A DNA stretch of 64,000 bases, taken from Erpobdella octoculata. Taxonomy: Eukaryota > Annelida > Clitellata > Hirudinida > Erpobdellidae. This document shows positions 1-9,972 of this stretch, piece by piece. The notes beneath the pieces are model-generated. The model did not search any database. It saw only the letters and a list, made by a program, of their open reading frames with translations, and was not told the origin of the DNA. The stretch spans positions 40,799,768 through 40,863,767 of the forward strand of contig OZ022240.1 of NCBI GenBank assembly GCA_963978895.1, written 5' to 3'. Numbering within the stretch: position 1 is the stretch's first letter; each line of letters begins with the position of its first letter. A program made the position numbers and the translations under genes.

Positions 1-36
1 TAATAATCAAATGAATTTGTAACATCATTAAAATAC

Positions 37-103
37 CTTCACTACTTGTCATCAATGACAATGAAATGTAAAATAAAACAGAAAATAACTGTAATGACCA
101 CAT
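37..103 (-). CDS. Signal-peptide exon of receptor gene 0 (rest lies left of window)
   Basis: This 67-nt first exon has its ATG at 103-101 and a GT donor (GTATTT on the minus strand) after base 37. It encodes 22 residues beginning MWSLQLFSVLF, a classic hydrophobic signal peptide, and leaves phase 1. The same exon occurs at 21756-21822 and 46822-46888, where phase-1 Ig exons follow downstream. The remaining exons of this copy would lie left of position 1, so it is a partial gene of the same tandem family. The assignment rests on homology to the other two copies and on the conserved donor. Confidence 0.6.
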
Positions 104-540
104 TTGAACAAATTTTTATTCAATCGCTTGTTGTAAAATATTGAAGTTTAAGTCTATCTGACTTATTTTGAGTTTTTTTTTTTATAAATAAACATATCAA
201 ACTGCTACTCTTGCCTCACTATTACAATGTACAGCTGTTTTAATTTCATTCTGTACAACAGGCGTTGGCTTTTCATCAAGCTAATAATCAAGTTTTTGTC
301 TCTTATGGCTGCCTGGCTGCATGCCATTAATCAACTTATTTAGTTTACTGCATGTTCACAGCTACTCTATAGAGACACCACTACAAGGTTCTACAATTGT
401 GAGACGACGTCAAAAGCTTTGTTCAGCAAATTCCTCTTGATAAAACTGTTGAGAGTACAAACATAATTTTTATTACAAATATAATATTATTTAAATTTTA
501 GCAAACTAGTAAATAAAAATAGCAATTTGTATTATTAGAC
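104..540. other. Duplicated upstream flank of receptor gene 0
   Basis: There is no coding sequence here. The stretch aligns with 21823-22250 and 46889-47340, the DNA upstream of the first exons of genes 1 and 2, so it belongs to the duplicated unit. Similarity to the gene 2 flank stops near 541, where the Gypsy-like element begins. Confidence 0.55.
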
Positions 541-775
541 ATTTAGCGCTTTTTAAACATACGCATAATGCAATAAAGTTACAGCTGTGACACCTCTCAA
601 CCTCAGAAGAATAATGGTCGGGGTCACATATATTAACCACGAACATTATTCACAACATTAAAACATAAGAACGTTATTCACATCAGAACATAGGAAATAA
701 AAATTATACATAAAAATACTAGCAAAATAAAAAATAACCGTTGTTAATATACATCGCCAGCATATAATTTAATCA

Positions 776-1135
776 TTACAATCGTGACATAAAATCCGCC
801 GGGACATTAGTATGTCCCGTACGATATTTGAAGTCCAAGTTGAACTCTTGGAGGGCTAAAGCCCATCTTGTGAGTTTTGCCGACTTTGTTGAAATTTCTG
901 TAAAGAAAGTGAGGGGATTGTGGTCAGAGAAGATTGTCACTCGAGATAAGAGGATCCATGCCTTGAACTTCTGGAGGGCCCAGATGACGGCATAGGCTTC
1001 TCTTTCGATGGTAGCCCACTTTATTTGTGTGTCATTTAGCTTCTGGCTGGCAAAAGCGATAGGCTTCTCAGTACCTGTGTCCGACGATTGGAATAGACAA
1101 CAGCCAATGGCATCTGCACTGGCGTCCACTGACAA
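776..1135 (-). pseudogene. RNase H domain of the Gmr1-like element
   Basis: The open frame of 119 residues starts VDASADAIGCCLFQ, the first RNase H beta strand with its catalytic Asp, and continues with ATIEREAYAVIWALQKF (second acidic motif) and FSDHNPLTFF (third). It ends in the typical Gypsy tail (ADFMSRL) directly followed by the stop. It is the last domain of the polyprotein and no integrase follows it, which is unusual for a Gypsy-type element. It is frame-shifted relative to the RT upstream. Confidence 0.85.
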
Positions 1136-1258
1136 TCAACATTCTTTCAGAAAGTCGATGGTGTGTAGAGCAGTAGCGGTCGTAAGAAGGTTCTTTAGTT
1201 TTTTCTAGAGCCTCGTCATGAATGGAAGTCCAGTCCACATTTTGGTGTTTGGAGCCTT

Positions 1259-2258
1259 TCATAAGATCTGTGATGCATCGTGTAACTTTTGAAAAATCCT
1301 GAAGAAACAATCTAAAATAACTAAAAAACCAATTAATTTTCGAACGTCTCTAACAGTGGTTGGTGTTTTGACGTTCTCAATAGTTTTAACTTTTATCGGG
1401 TCTGGAGCAATCAAACCCGATCCTACCAAGTGACCCAGATACGTGACCTGTGAGTTGGCAAAATGACATTTGCTTAAGTTAAGGGTTAGCCCAGATGATC
1501 GAATCACACAAAGGAATTGTACTAAGTGGTATAAGGGTTCTTCCCAATTACGTGAGAACACAGCTACATCGTCAACAAAGGGCTCAAAAAAGGGGAAAGG
1601 GGGATACAGGTTGTAAAATTTAATCTCATAAATGTATTTCCGGCTGACTTCAGTCCGAATGGCATCCATGTGAACTCGTAGAGTCCATCGTTGCATATGA
1701 ACGCCGTAAGCCATTGAAAGTCAGGATGGATGGGGATCTGCCAGTATGCACTCTGAGAATCAAAACAACTTATAAAAGTGGAACCGCCGACTCTTTGAAT
1801 CACATCTGGAATATCTGGGAGAGGAAAACTATCACCAGCGGAAAATTTATTAACGTGATGAAAATCGATAGCTAAGCGTACCCCTTTGCATTTCCATGGC
1901 CTTTGAGTACACAAACGACAGGGCTCACCATTTCACTTTGTTATGGTACAATGATGCCTTGGTTCAGCATTTCATCCAATTGACGGGTCACTTTACTTTT
2001 CAACAACTCTGTAATACGATAAGCTTTAAATCGTTTGGGTTTAAAATCAGGGAGTAAATTTATTTTCTGAGTGGTCAAGTTACATTTTTCTAGAAATTTT
2101 GAAAAAACTTCCGGAAACTGCGAAAGTATAATTTTAATGTCTTTAGCCTGCGCAAGAGAAAGGTGAGAAAGATCAACCTGGTTGAAATCTAATAGACAAT
2201 CAGTTTCTACCCTAGTGAGATCTACGGGACCAAAATCACGATCGCCTTTATAGATCAC
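1259..2258 (-). pseudogene. Reverse transcriptase of the Gmr1-like element, in three broken frames
   Basis: Three overlapping or adjacent minus-strand frames cover RT. The frame at 2258-1941 holds the N-terminal part (FPEVFS, then EMLNQGIIVP). The frame at 1914-1564 holds palm motifs, including LAIDFHHVNK, FDSQSAYWQIPIHP and PFGLKSAGNTFMRL. The frame at 1714-1259 holds FVDDVAVFS, the catalytic box with both Asp present and Phe for Tyr, then LNLSKCHF and VTYLGHLV. The order and spacing are those of Ty3/Gypsy RT. Frame changes near 1920 and about 1600 make it non-functional as read. Confidence 0.85.
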
Positions 2259-2347
2259 AGAACAGTTATTGACCAGAGCATCTTCGATGCGGGGGGTGTT
2301 ATTTCCGAATCTTGTTTATGTGCATATGCCGCTGAGTATTATTTATA

Positions 2348-3360
2348 TCAACCATGTAAGTGGGGTGACGATTTTCCTACAATTGTGCCGGGACCTTGCC
2401 ATCTGAAAAAAATTGTATTTCTTCCAGCGTCAGGTGCTAGAATTGATACAAGATCACCTATGGAGTATTCTCTTTCCGAACTACGCAGGTTGTAGTTATG
2501 AGCATAGCGGGCTTGTTCATTGTTGCTATACTGCTCCGCGTATTTATTTGCTATTTCAAGATTATTGTGTAATTCTTTCAAATAAGCATCTGTATGTTTC
2601 CTTACCAAAAAAACTGGGTCTTTATTGCCTACCCATGCTTCTTTAATGATAAATAGAGGCCCTCGGGGTATACCCGCAAACACTAAAATATATGGGCTGA
2701 CATGAGTTGTAGCAGATGGTTTTTCACGCAGGATTCACAGAACTAATGGTAATAACTTATGCCATTTCTGTGGATAATCCACAGATAGTTTTGTGAGCAT
2801 TTGCTTAATGGATTGGTTACAACGCTCTACCAGTCCGGTGGCTTCCGGATGTCCTGGAGTGTTAAATTGGGGTGAGCAACCTAGATGACTTAAAAATTCT
2901 TGCGTGAGCTGGCTGGTGAAGTTGGTACCTTTATCGCTACTGATTACATTAGGGATAGAGAAGGTCATGAAAAATTGCAGCAATACCTCACAGACGGCTT
3001 TGGCAGTTAATGACCTTAACGGATAAGCCGCTGGCCACCGATAAAATTTGTCCACAATCACTAGTGCATAATTATATAAAGGTTTACTTGCAGTCCTTTT
3101 TTAATGGGTAACAATGGGCCAATACAATCCATCATAAGGTGGGAAAAGGGACGTTCGTCTCCGCGGGGTATCGGGCTAATTGGGACTCGGTCTTTAGTCC
3201 TAATTGGTGTTTTTTATTACATACATCGCAATACTCGACGTACTGTCTAACCTGATTTTCCATACTGGGAAAACAAATTCAACCGGATTCGCTGGTAGGT
3301 AGACTAAGTGGCTAAATGACCTGCACATGCCAGATCATGGGTTGTTCTAAGAATTTTGGG
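2348..3360 (-). pseudogene. Integrase of the Gmr1-like element
   Basis: The HHCC zinc-binding module lies at about 3340-3200 on the minus strand (CAGHLAT, then YCDVCNKKH after a frame change). The catalytic core is at 3061-2735, with SSDKGTNF carrying the second Asp and TPGHPEATGLVERCNQSIK carrying the Glu. The C-terminal domain is at 2683-2348 (YNLRSSEREYSIGDLV, a basic-to-hydrophobic GPY/F-type region). At least two frame breaks are present. Its place between protease and RT makes this element unusual. Confidence 0.82.
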
Positions 3361-3363
3361 AAC

Positions 3364-4693
3364 TCAAGATAAAGGAAGACAGAGCTGATGTATAGTGTGG
3401 CCCCACAAATTCTCGCGTTGGTACAATAAGTTATTCTTAATAAAAAAACTTTTTCTGCTGGAATTACCCCATTTCGAAAATTCAACCAAGGACTTGCATG
3501 AGCGTTGTTCTTTAGCAAAAGATTCGGCCTCGGAAACTTTCCCAGAGTCCGAAATTGACTCTTGTGTATTATCCACCTCAATGTCGTCAGCATCCGTTAA
3601 GGGAAAAGGCACCACTGTCGAGTTCTGTATTTGAATTGGATTTTTCGTATCCAAAAGCGCTCCTTCTCTGCTATTCGAAGCGCAATCAATCCCATTACCC
3701 TGAACGCTGCCGGTGTCTTCTACCGTTTCGGTCACTACCAACTCATATGGCCGCAGACATTGAAGGAGTTCGACAGTCCTGCGGGTAATAAGCGCGTCAT
3801 ACCTTGAATATGGCTTAATAGCAAATGCTTCTTCGATAGCGGGCGCATTACTAATCGTTACTTCCTTAGCTGACTCGGAAGGTATCACCTTTAAATTAAT
3901 TATTTTCACCAGCTCAGGAGGAGTTCTAGTGTCAGGACCGTAGAATCTACCAGTGTTGAATGGAAGATGGTTGATGGTTCCTAAAAGATCCTCCCGAATA
4001 CAGTTCATGTTTGCACCGCTATCTACCAAAGCTCGAACATGGATTCTATTATCAACCAATATGTTGATAAACTCAAATTTATCCTCGACCGCTGTTCCTG
4101 GCATCGCCTTATTTGTTATTGTGCACGAATTGATTTTAACATTATTTGAACTGGATAAAGACGTAAAAGGACGGTAGCCATTCCTATTATTATTATTATT
4201 ATTATTTGAAAAGTTTGGCCTAACCGATGCTGGTACAGGAAGTATTATTGCGTGTCCTTGTGCTTCAGGGCATTTATTTATAAAATGTCCTGGCTTGCCA
4301 CAACGATGGCATACGTTCCTAAAATTTCTATTGTTGTAATTACTGCTATTAGAGGCAAACGGCCGATAATTACGATGTGGGGTGTTTGATTCCTGTCGGG
4401 AAGAATAGCTATTTTTAAATTCTAATCGAGACTCATGGTAAATGCTGTAGAAATCACCCAACTCTGCAATTTCTCGGTGATCTAACCATTCGTGAAGTTC
4501 CTTTTCAATAATAAAGTTAGTGATATCCCGGGGTAAAAGTTCTTTTAATTTATCTGCGCAAATTAGTTGTACCAACTTATCGAAATTGTTATTTATGTTT
4601 TTACTATCTAAGTAATACAAAAATATGTTATGTAATCTATTCGCAAATGTAGTAAACGCTTCTGATTGTGATTTTTTAGCCCTATAAAAACTA
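3364..4693 (-). pseudogene. gag C-terminal part, zinc knuckle and retropepsin of the Gmr1-like element
   Basis: The long frame (418 residues from 4620, open upstream to about 4693) carries a gag helical region and an Asn/Ser-rich linker. Next comes a CCHC zinc knuckle (CHRCGKPGHFINKC) and then a retropepsin with the LVDSGANMNCI active site. After PR it runs into the integrase N-terminus (HTIHQLCLP) before stopping, so gag-PR-IN were one reading unit. Its 5' end abuts the 1.2-kb insert that separates it from the gag N-terminus. Confidence 0.82.
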
Positions 4694-5909
4694 TGTAATC
4701 TTTCCCAGGGAAATACATAATTCTCGGCTATAATTAACTATAAACACGATGAAAAGTAAACACTAGTTTAAAAATTATGATAATTAGTATAAATAATTTA
4801 TTTAAAATGGGAAAATGTTATATAAAATTATTTTAATTAAATAAATAATGTAATTATAATTTAAAAAATTTTACATAGACGAAATTTGAGTTTTAAGGAA
4901 AAGTGTAAACGAAGGAATCGCGTGTTATATAATGTTATAACTATTACCACGGCGGTTGGCGCCGGTATGCGATCTTTTTAATTATTTTATTCTTTACACT
5001 ATAAAGTATATTTAAACTCAGAATTTGTACCTTTATTTAAAATATTAGTAAAATTAAAAAAATATATATTGAAACTTTTTATGCGACTACCTAGGATAGG
5101 GGTAGGGATACGGTAATGGGTAGGGTTATGGGTAGGGTTATGGGTAGGGTTATGGGTAGGGTTAGGAGTAGGGTAAGGTAAGGAAGGGTAGGGTAAGGTA
5201 AGGAAGGGTAGGGTAAGGTAAGGAAGGGTAGGGTAAGGTAAGGAAGGGTAGGGTAAGGTAAGGAAGGGTAGGGTAAGGTAAGGAAGGGTAGGGTAAGGTA
5301 AGGGTAGGGTTAGGGGTAAAGTTAGGGGTAGGGGTAATTCAAAATACTACACGAAAAAAAAGAATATTCCATTGTATTACTTCTTCTACTTTCACATAAT
5401 GATATGCAACACTTGAATGGCATTATCAAGTAACTATAAAAAAAAGTTTAAGAAAAGATTAAGAAAATAAACTATGTACATTTTACAGATTGCAATCACG
5501 GCGAACCGCCGGGGCAATAGCAGCGACCTTATATAAAGTGACTAGCGGGGTTTACTTCGTTGTTTCTCTCGCCTTTTGTTCTTTATCGTTTTACATAGAA
5601 ACAGTTTTAAAATTAAAATTTAATTTTTTTTTATAACTGAGTTTGTTTTTTAAATAAAATTTTATTATAAACTAATTTTATTTATTTTTTATTCATTTCA
5701 TTCATACGATCATCGTACCTCACCACTCACAACTACGATGTAAATAGTGCTTGGAATGGTACTACTTACCGTTTTCAAAGTCTCTCAAATTACGATTATT
5801 GTTTTTTTTAAATTAAATTTGGTATTAAATTTGTTTTTTTAGGTTATTGTAACAAAATAAAAATAATACGACTATTTTTTCGGCACGGGCCGTCCGTAGG
5901 AAAGATTAC
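4694..5909. mobile_element. 1.2-kb insert splitting the Gmr1-like gag
   Basis: On the minus strand the gag frame leaves after a TGG codon near 5910 and resumes after a TGG codon near 4705 in the same phase, so about 1.2 kb was inserted. The ends carry an 11-bp inverted repeat (GTAATCTTTCC at 4695-4705 and its complement at 5899-5909), and one arm of it is gag coding sequence. Inside are a GC-rich telomere-like minisatellite and, on the plus strand, a TATATAAA box at about 5532 followed by a C/T-rich start-like segment. No ORF is present. It could be a solo LTR or a non-autonomous DNA element. I cannot assign it. Confidence 0.5.
5086..5335. repeat. Telomere-like GGGTA/GGGTTA minisatellite
   Basis: Degenerate GGGTTATGGGTA units (about 5110-5165) pass into about six copies of a 20-bp unit, GGGTAGGGTAAGGTAAGGAA, ending in GGGTTAGGGGTA-type units. 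It resembles TTAGGG-type telomere DNA but is interstitial and irregular. It lies inside the 1.2-kb insert. Confidence 0.8.
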
Positions 5910-6346
5910 CAAGTCATAGAATTAATTTTATATTCATCTAGGATAGCTACTTTTAATGAAACGTAATCTTGCTTCACCTCGGGGGGTAGTCTGCAGATAA
6001 GCTCACGTACATGGTCGTTATTTAATATATGAAGTGCTATTGCCTGCTGTTTCTCAGCTATTTTAAACTGTTCAAACAAACTTTCTAAGTTACTGAAAAA
6101 GGGGGGAATAAGTAGAGGGTCATTGGGAAAATTACCTGCCAACTTCATAATAGGGCTCTGATGTACGCTCATTATTCCCTCGCGACTATCGGAGTTTTGA
6201 TGTCTTAGCTCTTCCAATCTTATCGCCATCTCTAATTTTCCCCTCTGTTCTCTTTCAAATGCTATATCTAGTTCTTTTATTTTTATTGCTGTCTCGTCAT
6301 CTCGTGCAGGCCGTCTCTCGCTGATTTCGCTTATCGGGGAGTCCAT
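5906..6346 (-). pseudogene. gag N-terminus of the Gmr1-like element
   Basis: This 146-residue frame begins MDSPISEISERR, with a charged coiled-coil-like N-terminus (ELDIAFEREQRGKLEMA) and then a gag-like helical region (ESLFEQFKIAEKQQAIAL). It ends at a stop created by the 1.2-kb insert. The continuation is the frame starting at about 4693. No zinc knuckle is in this part because it lies downstream. Confidence 0.65.
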
Positions 6347-7059
6347 GTGATTTTAAATTTGTAAACACAAACAAAGGAATATTTCTAAAATTATCGAAGG
6401 CGTGGACTCACAGCGTCCCAAATTACTCTCTGAGTAATTCTAAATAAAACCACCTACGGGTGACGAACTAAGCGTCCTAATACAACCACTATCAACTAAT
6501 CAAAAACGTGGACTCACAGGGTCCTAATACAACAAATACCACAATGGATGCACCAACTCGGTAACTCTACAACTAGTTAACCGAAATGAAAAAATCTCAA
6601 CAGATAACAAAATAACGTCACTGAAGTTAGCAACGGAAGCCAACTTTGCCTTCATTATACCTACATAGAAAATTCAAAGTAGTTGCATTTAATATTTTTA
6701 ATATATTTGAATAGATATTTAAAAAACAAAACGATCTATACTAGTTTCAAATTAATGCAACAATTATTAACGAAGTTATATGGTAAAAACTATACCGATT
6801 AAATCGGTCGTAATATCTCTGTTTACATTTTACTCGCTTGGCGAATAAACACAGTGGCCTGATAAATTTCAAATTGCTGTATATTTCTAGATGGATAATT
6901 AAAAGTTGTAGCATCTCAATAAAATTAGCTCATTTAGATAGATAATTCAAAAACAAATCAATATGTAAAAGTTTCATCGAAATGCAACAAGAATTAACAT
7001 AGTAAATCAGTAAAAACTGATTGAGAAATCCGCTAACTTTTCACGCATTTAAATAAATT
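6347..7059. other. AT-rich stretch without genes
   Basis: This is the probable 5' leader or remnant LTR of the Gmr1-like element (about 6350-6660), containing two near-repeats of a short GTGGACTCACAG motif (about 6401 and 6509). AT-rich DNA without ORFs follows. I see no convincing primer-binding site. Confidence 0.35.
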
Positions 7060-7320
7060 AAAAAAAATTAAATAAGTGTTTGACTAACTTAAATAAAATT
7101 AGTTTGTGAGTTTTGAGGTTTTGTGCCCGTTAAAACTGACTGGTTCCAATTCAACACAAGCAGTACCCGGCCTCGAGTCTTGTGCTTGTGAAATTGGCTG
7201 GTCTGGTCTAATATTTTTTGCCTATTAAACGGACCGGTCCTGAATTTTTTTTGCTTTTGAAATGAACCCGACCAAGTCTCCAAAAATCGTGGAAGGCTCT
7301 ATGGTGTTTGTTTTAAAGTC
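7060..7320 (+). repeat. Fragment of the Helitron-like R repeat
   Basis: This stretch matches 23320-23580, and its start (GAGTTTTGAGGTTTTGTGCC) matches segments at about 39596 and 41398 inside the two long R repeats. ORFs over it are not coding. Bases 7321-8200 are also shared with 23581-24471 and hold no recognisable gene. Confidence 0.55.
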
Positions 7321-8200
7321 TAATTTCGTGTTACTGCCCATTTGTCTCTTCCGTGTTTGTTTATCATGTTTATTTGTAATCCAAAATTGCAAGAAATTAC
7401 ATTAGTTTTAATGCTCGGTCAAAATGCATAACACATTTTGATTTGGGTATTCGACAAAATACGTCCTGAGGAAAACTATCGTATAATTTCTGCGGAAATT
7501 CCAGATCCGTCTAGTAGTTTTTGTTTTTTCCTTACTCGAATATCTTTAGTCTCTACATGAAAGAAAACAGTCCTTCCATTAGAATAATGGTCAGCAACCC
7601 TAAAATATCCAAAGTTGCGAGAAGCTGCGTTTTTTTTTCATTTTTGATTTCGATATCAGTTTCAAGCGCTTTGTCCGAAGGAGTGGGATCATCCCAAACT
7701 ATACATTACTAAGGCGTAAAGCGAGCATTGACTCTGGAAAAATTGAAAATGTTGTGAAAAACAATCTCTGTGTTTGTTTTATTGAAACAACTTTTGACAT
7801 GTACAACAATTTCATGGAGTAAAAACAAAAACTAAGCTATGTTGAGCAAGTAAGGGTATTATAGATAAAGAAGAGAAAATTTGATACAAATTACAGTTAA
7901 ACCGCATGCGGGTTTGGTTTCCCTCAATGGCGAGTGCGGTTCTGCTGAAGGGAAAATACGCGGTTGTTGCGAGTTGTGGTTTGAGGCTTGCGTTTGTTGC
8001 GGTTGTTGCGGGTTGACATATTTCAAACCGCTTTTCTACATGAAAGTTAGTTAGTTGTACTGTAAAACTCGATAGCTATTTAAATGGTTATTTGTTAAAG
8101 TAAAACTGAAAACCGGTCCACAAGCCCGACATTGACGTTCAGAATTTTAAAGAGCCTGAAACACGATCAAACACGAAAAAATGAAAATTTGCAAACAAAA

Positions 8201-9972
8201 TTAAGTTTCGTTAATCATTGCAGTTATAATTGTATCACAAGTAGAGGAAACAGTTAAGCAGCAATCTTTTGCTAAAACATTACTCATTGTTCCACTGATA
8301 TCGAGTTTATAAACTCCTTCTTGTACATTATTTAAGTGTAACTCGCATGTTTTCTCCCATGATACTTTTCTGTTGAAATATTATTAAATTAAATGAAACA
8401 AAAAATAATTTCAATTACAATTTGCTTTCAATAAATATTGTATAAAATTTGAAATGTCATCAAAATTGATTTAATTATACTTGTTCTCTTTTATACATTT
8501 TCCAACCATGCTCAAAAATTTGATTGTGCATGTTAACAAGTTGAGTTCATAATAAACTCTGTAAAATAAACAAATTCTTTCATAGAAAATTTGAAAAAAA
8601 AATTAAATTTTATATGAAAACACAAATTTTGGATTAAGAAAATAGAAAATGACTCAAAAAGCAGTTTGTAAAACAAAAAAATTGTATTTTGGGTTATTAA
8701 AAAGCCTAATAGATTAAACAAATTTTGATTGACAATATAAAATTAACAAACCTTTTCAATTCAAAAAATATAAAATTATTTGCATTTTCACTTTTGACTT
8801 CAACCTCATAAACGTTTCCCAATTTAACTTCGTATTCCTATAAACAATTAAATTTAAATAAATTATCATATTAATAAACAGTTAATTATGGAAAAACTAA
8901 AATGAAACAATTAAGTAAAAAAACTACTTTTATATGTTTGGGTGGTAAATTAAAACTTTCAAGTTTTGTTAGAGTGAAGCTTGATGTTGAATACACATTT
9001 AATGTAAAATTTGCTCCAAACCACTCATACACAATGATCTTCAACTCTCGACATGAAGAACATATTTTTGTTGCATAACAACTGTTCCAATCGTCCACGG
9101 TAACAGGATGAGTCATTGGAAACATGGAATCTGTTAACAAGCAAGCAAATCGTAATCGTAATCGTATAAAAGGAAATTTTATATTTTAGGATCCGGAATT
9201 TTGTTATATATTACATATCTTTTCTTTAAAGCAGCATTTTTTAAGATTAATAGATAATTTTTTATTCAACATATAAAAATTTAAAAAAATCAAATACACG
9301 AATACAACTCATCCGAAAGTGACAAATCATAAACATACAAAATAAATACATAAAAAAATGAAACAAATGATTACATTATCTTTGCAATACAGATTCAAAT
9401 ATTACCTGAATGTTGATGATCGTATTTGTTGTTATTTAAAACAATTAAATTGACTGCATAAGGCTATAAAAACAAAAAATTCAATTATTTAAATTTTTTT
9501 TACTATTTTCAATAACAAAAAAGATACTAACCTTCTCACATCCAAGATGAATGAATAATGTTGCATCAACATTATTATTATTGAAATCCACCAACAGCTC
9601 GTATTGAAAATATTTATATGTTGTATTTGAACTTCTTATATAAAATTAAAAAAAATTGGAATATAAATTTTTTGTTCTCATTATTGAGGATATTTGAAAA
9701 AATTGTTTTAAAAATAAAATAATCATTTTATTAATTTTACCTGTAATCCGATTCCGATTGTGAGTATTTAAACTTTGAAGGATTCCAGAAAACATACATA
9801 GAATCATATTCATCTTTTAATGAGTTTAAACCTTAAAACAAATTTTGGTTTGTTTTTTTACTTTGTTTTGAAAAAAATATAAAATCTTACTTGAATAATG
9901 TTTTTCAACAACTTTGGTTTGAATTATATCACGGTAAAACCATTCTTTATATATGAACTCAAAACTGTTATC
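8201..9972 (-). CDS. Gene 1 C-terminal beta-rich exons after the calpain-like core
   Basis: Eight exons follow the core in continuous phase. They encode a linker (FIYKEWFYRDIIQ), a segment MYVFWNPSKFKY, then alternating strands (FQYELLVDF, DATLFIHLGC, CSSCRELKIIV, FTLNVYSTSSFTL), and finally a Cys-containing strand pair (EGVYKLDISGTM) ending at TAA 8203-8201. FTLNVYST resembles the last strands of calpain C2-like domain III. I infer one or two C2-like beta sandwiches but cannot name the family firmly. All three in-window copies keep exon lengths and phases. Confidence 0.55.

Larger units (their letters stand above)
541..6660 (-). mobile_element. Degraded Gypsy-type LTR retrotransposon with Copia-like domain order (Gmr1-like)
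   Basis: Reading the minus strand 5' to 3', the domains are gag (6346-5906, then from 4693), CCHC knuckle and retropepsin (to 3364), integrase (about 3360-2348), reverse transcriptase (2258-1259) and RNase H (1135-776). Integrase before RT is the Ty1/Copia order, but RT and RNase H motifs are Gypsy-like. That combination defines the Gmr1 clade. Frameshifts and stops break every domain, so the copy is dead. A purine-rich run followed by TGTCACAG on the minus strand at about 598-585 may mark a truncated 3' LTR. I could not find a 5' LTR, so the right border (somewhere between 6350 and 7060) is uncertain. The left border is where the sequence stops matching the gene 2 flank. Confidence 0.75.

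Noticed and set aside
5086..5335. Chromosome end
   Set aside because: The telomere-like repeats are short, irregular and embedded in a retrotransposon gag with unique DNA on both sides, so they are interstitial.
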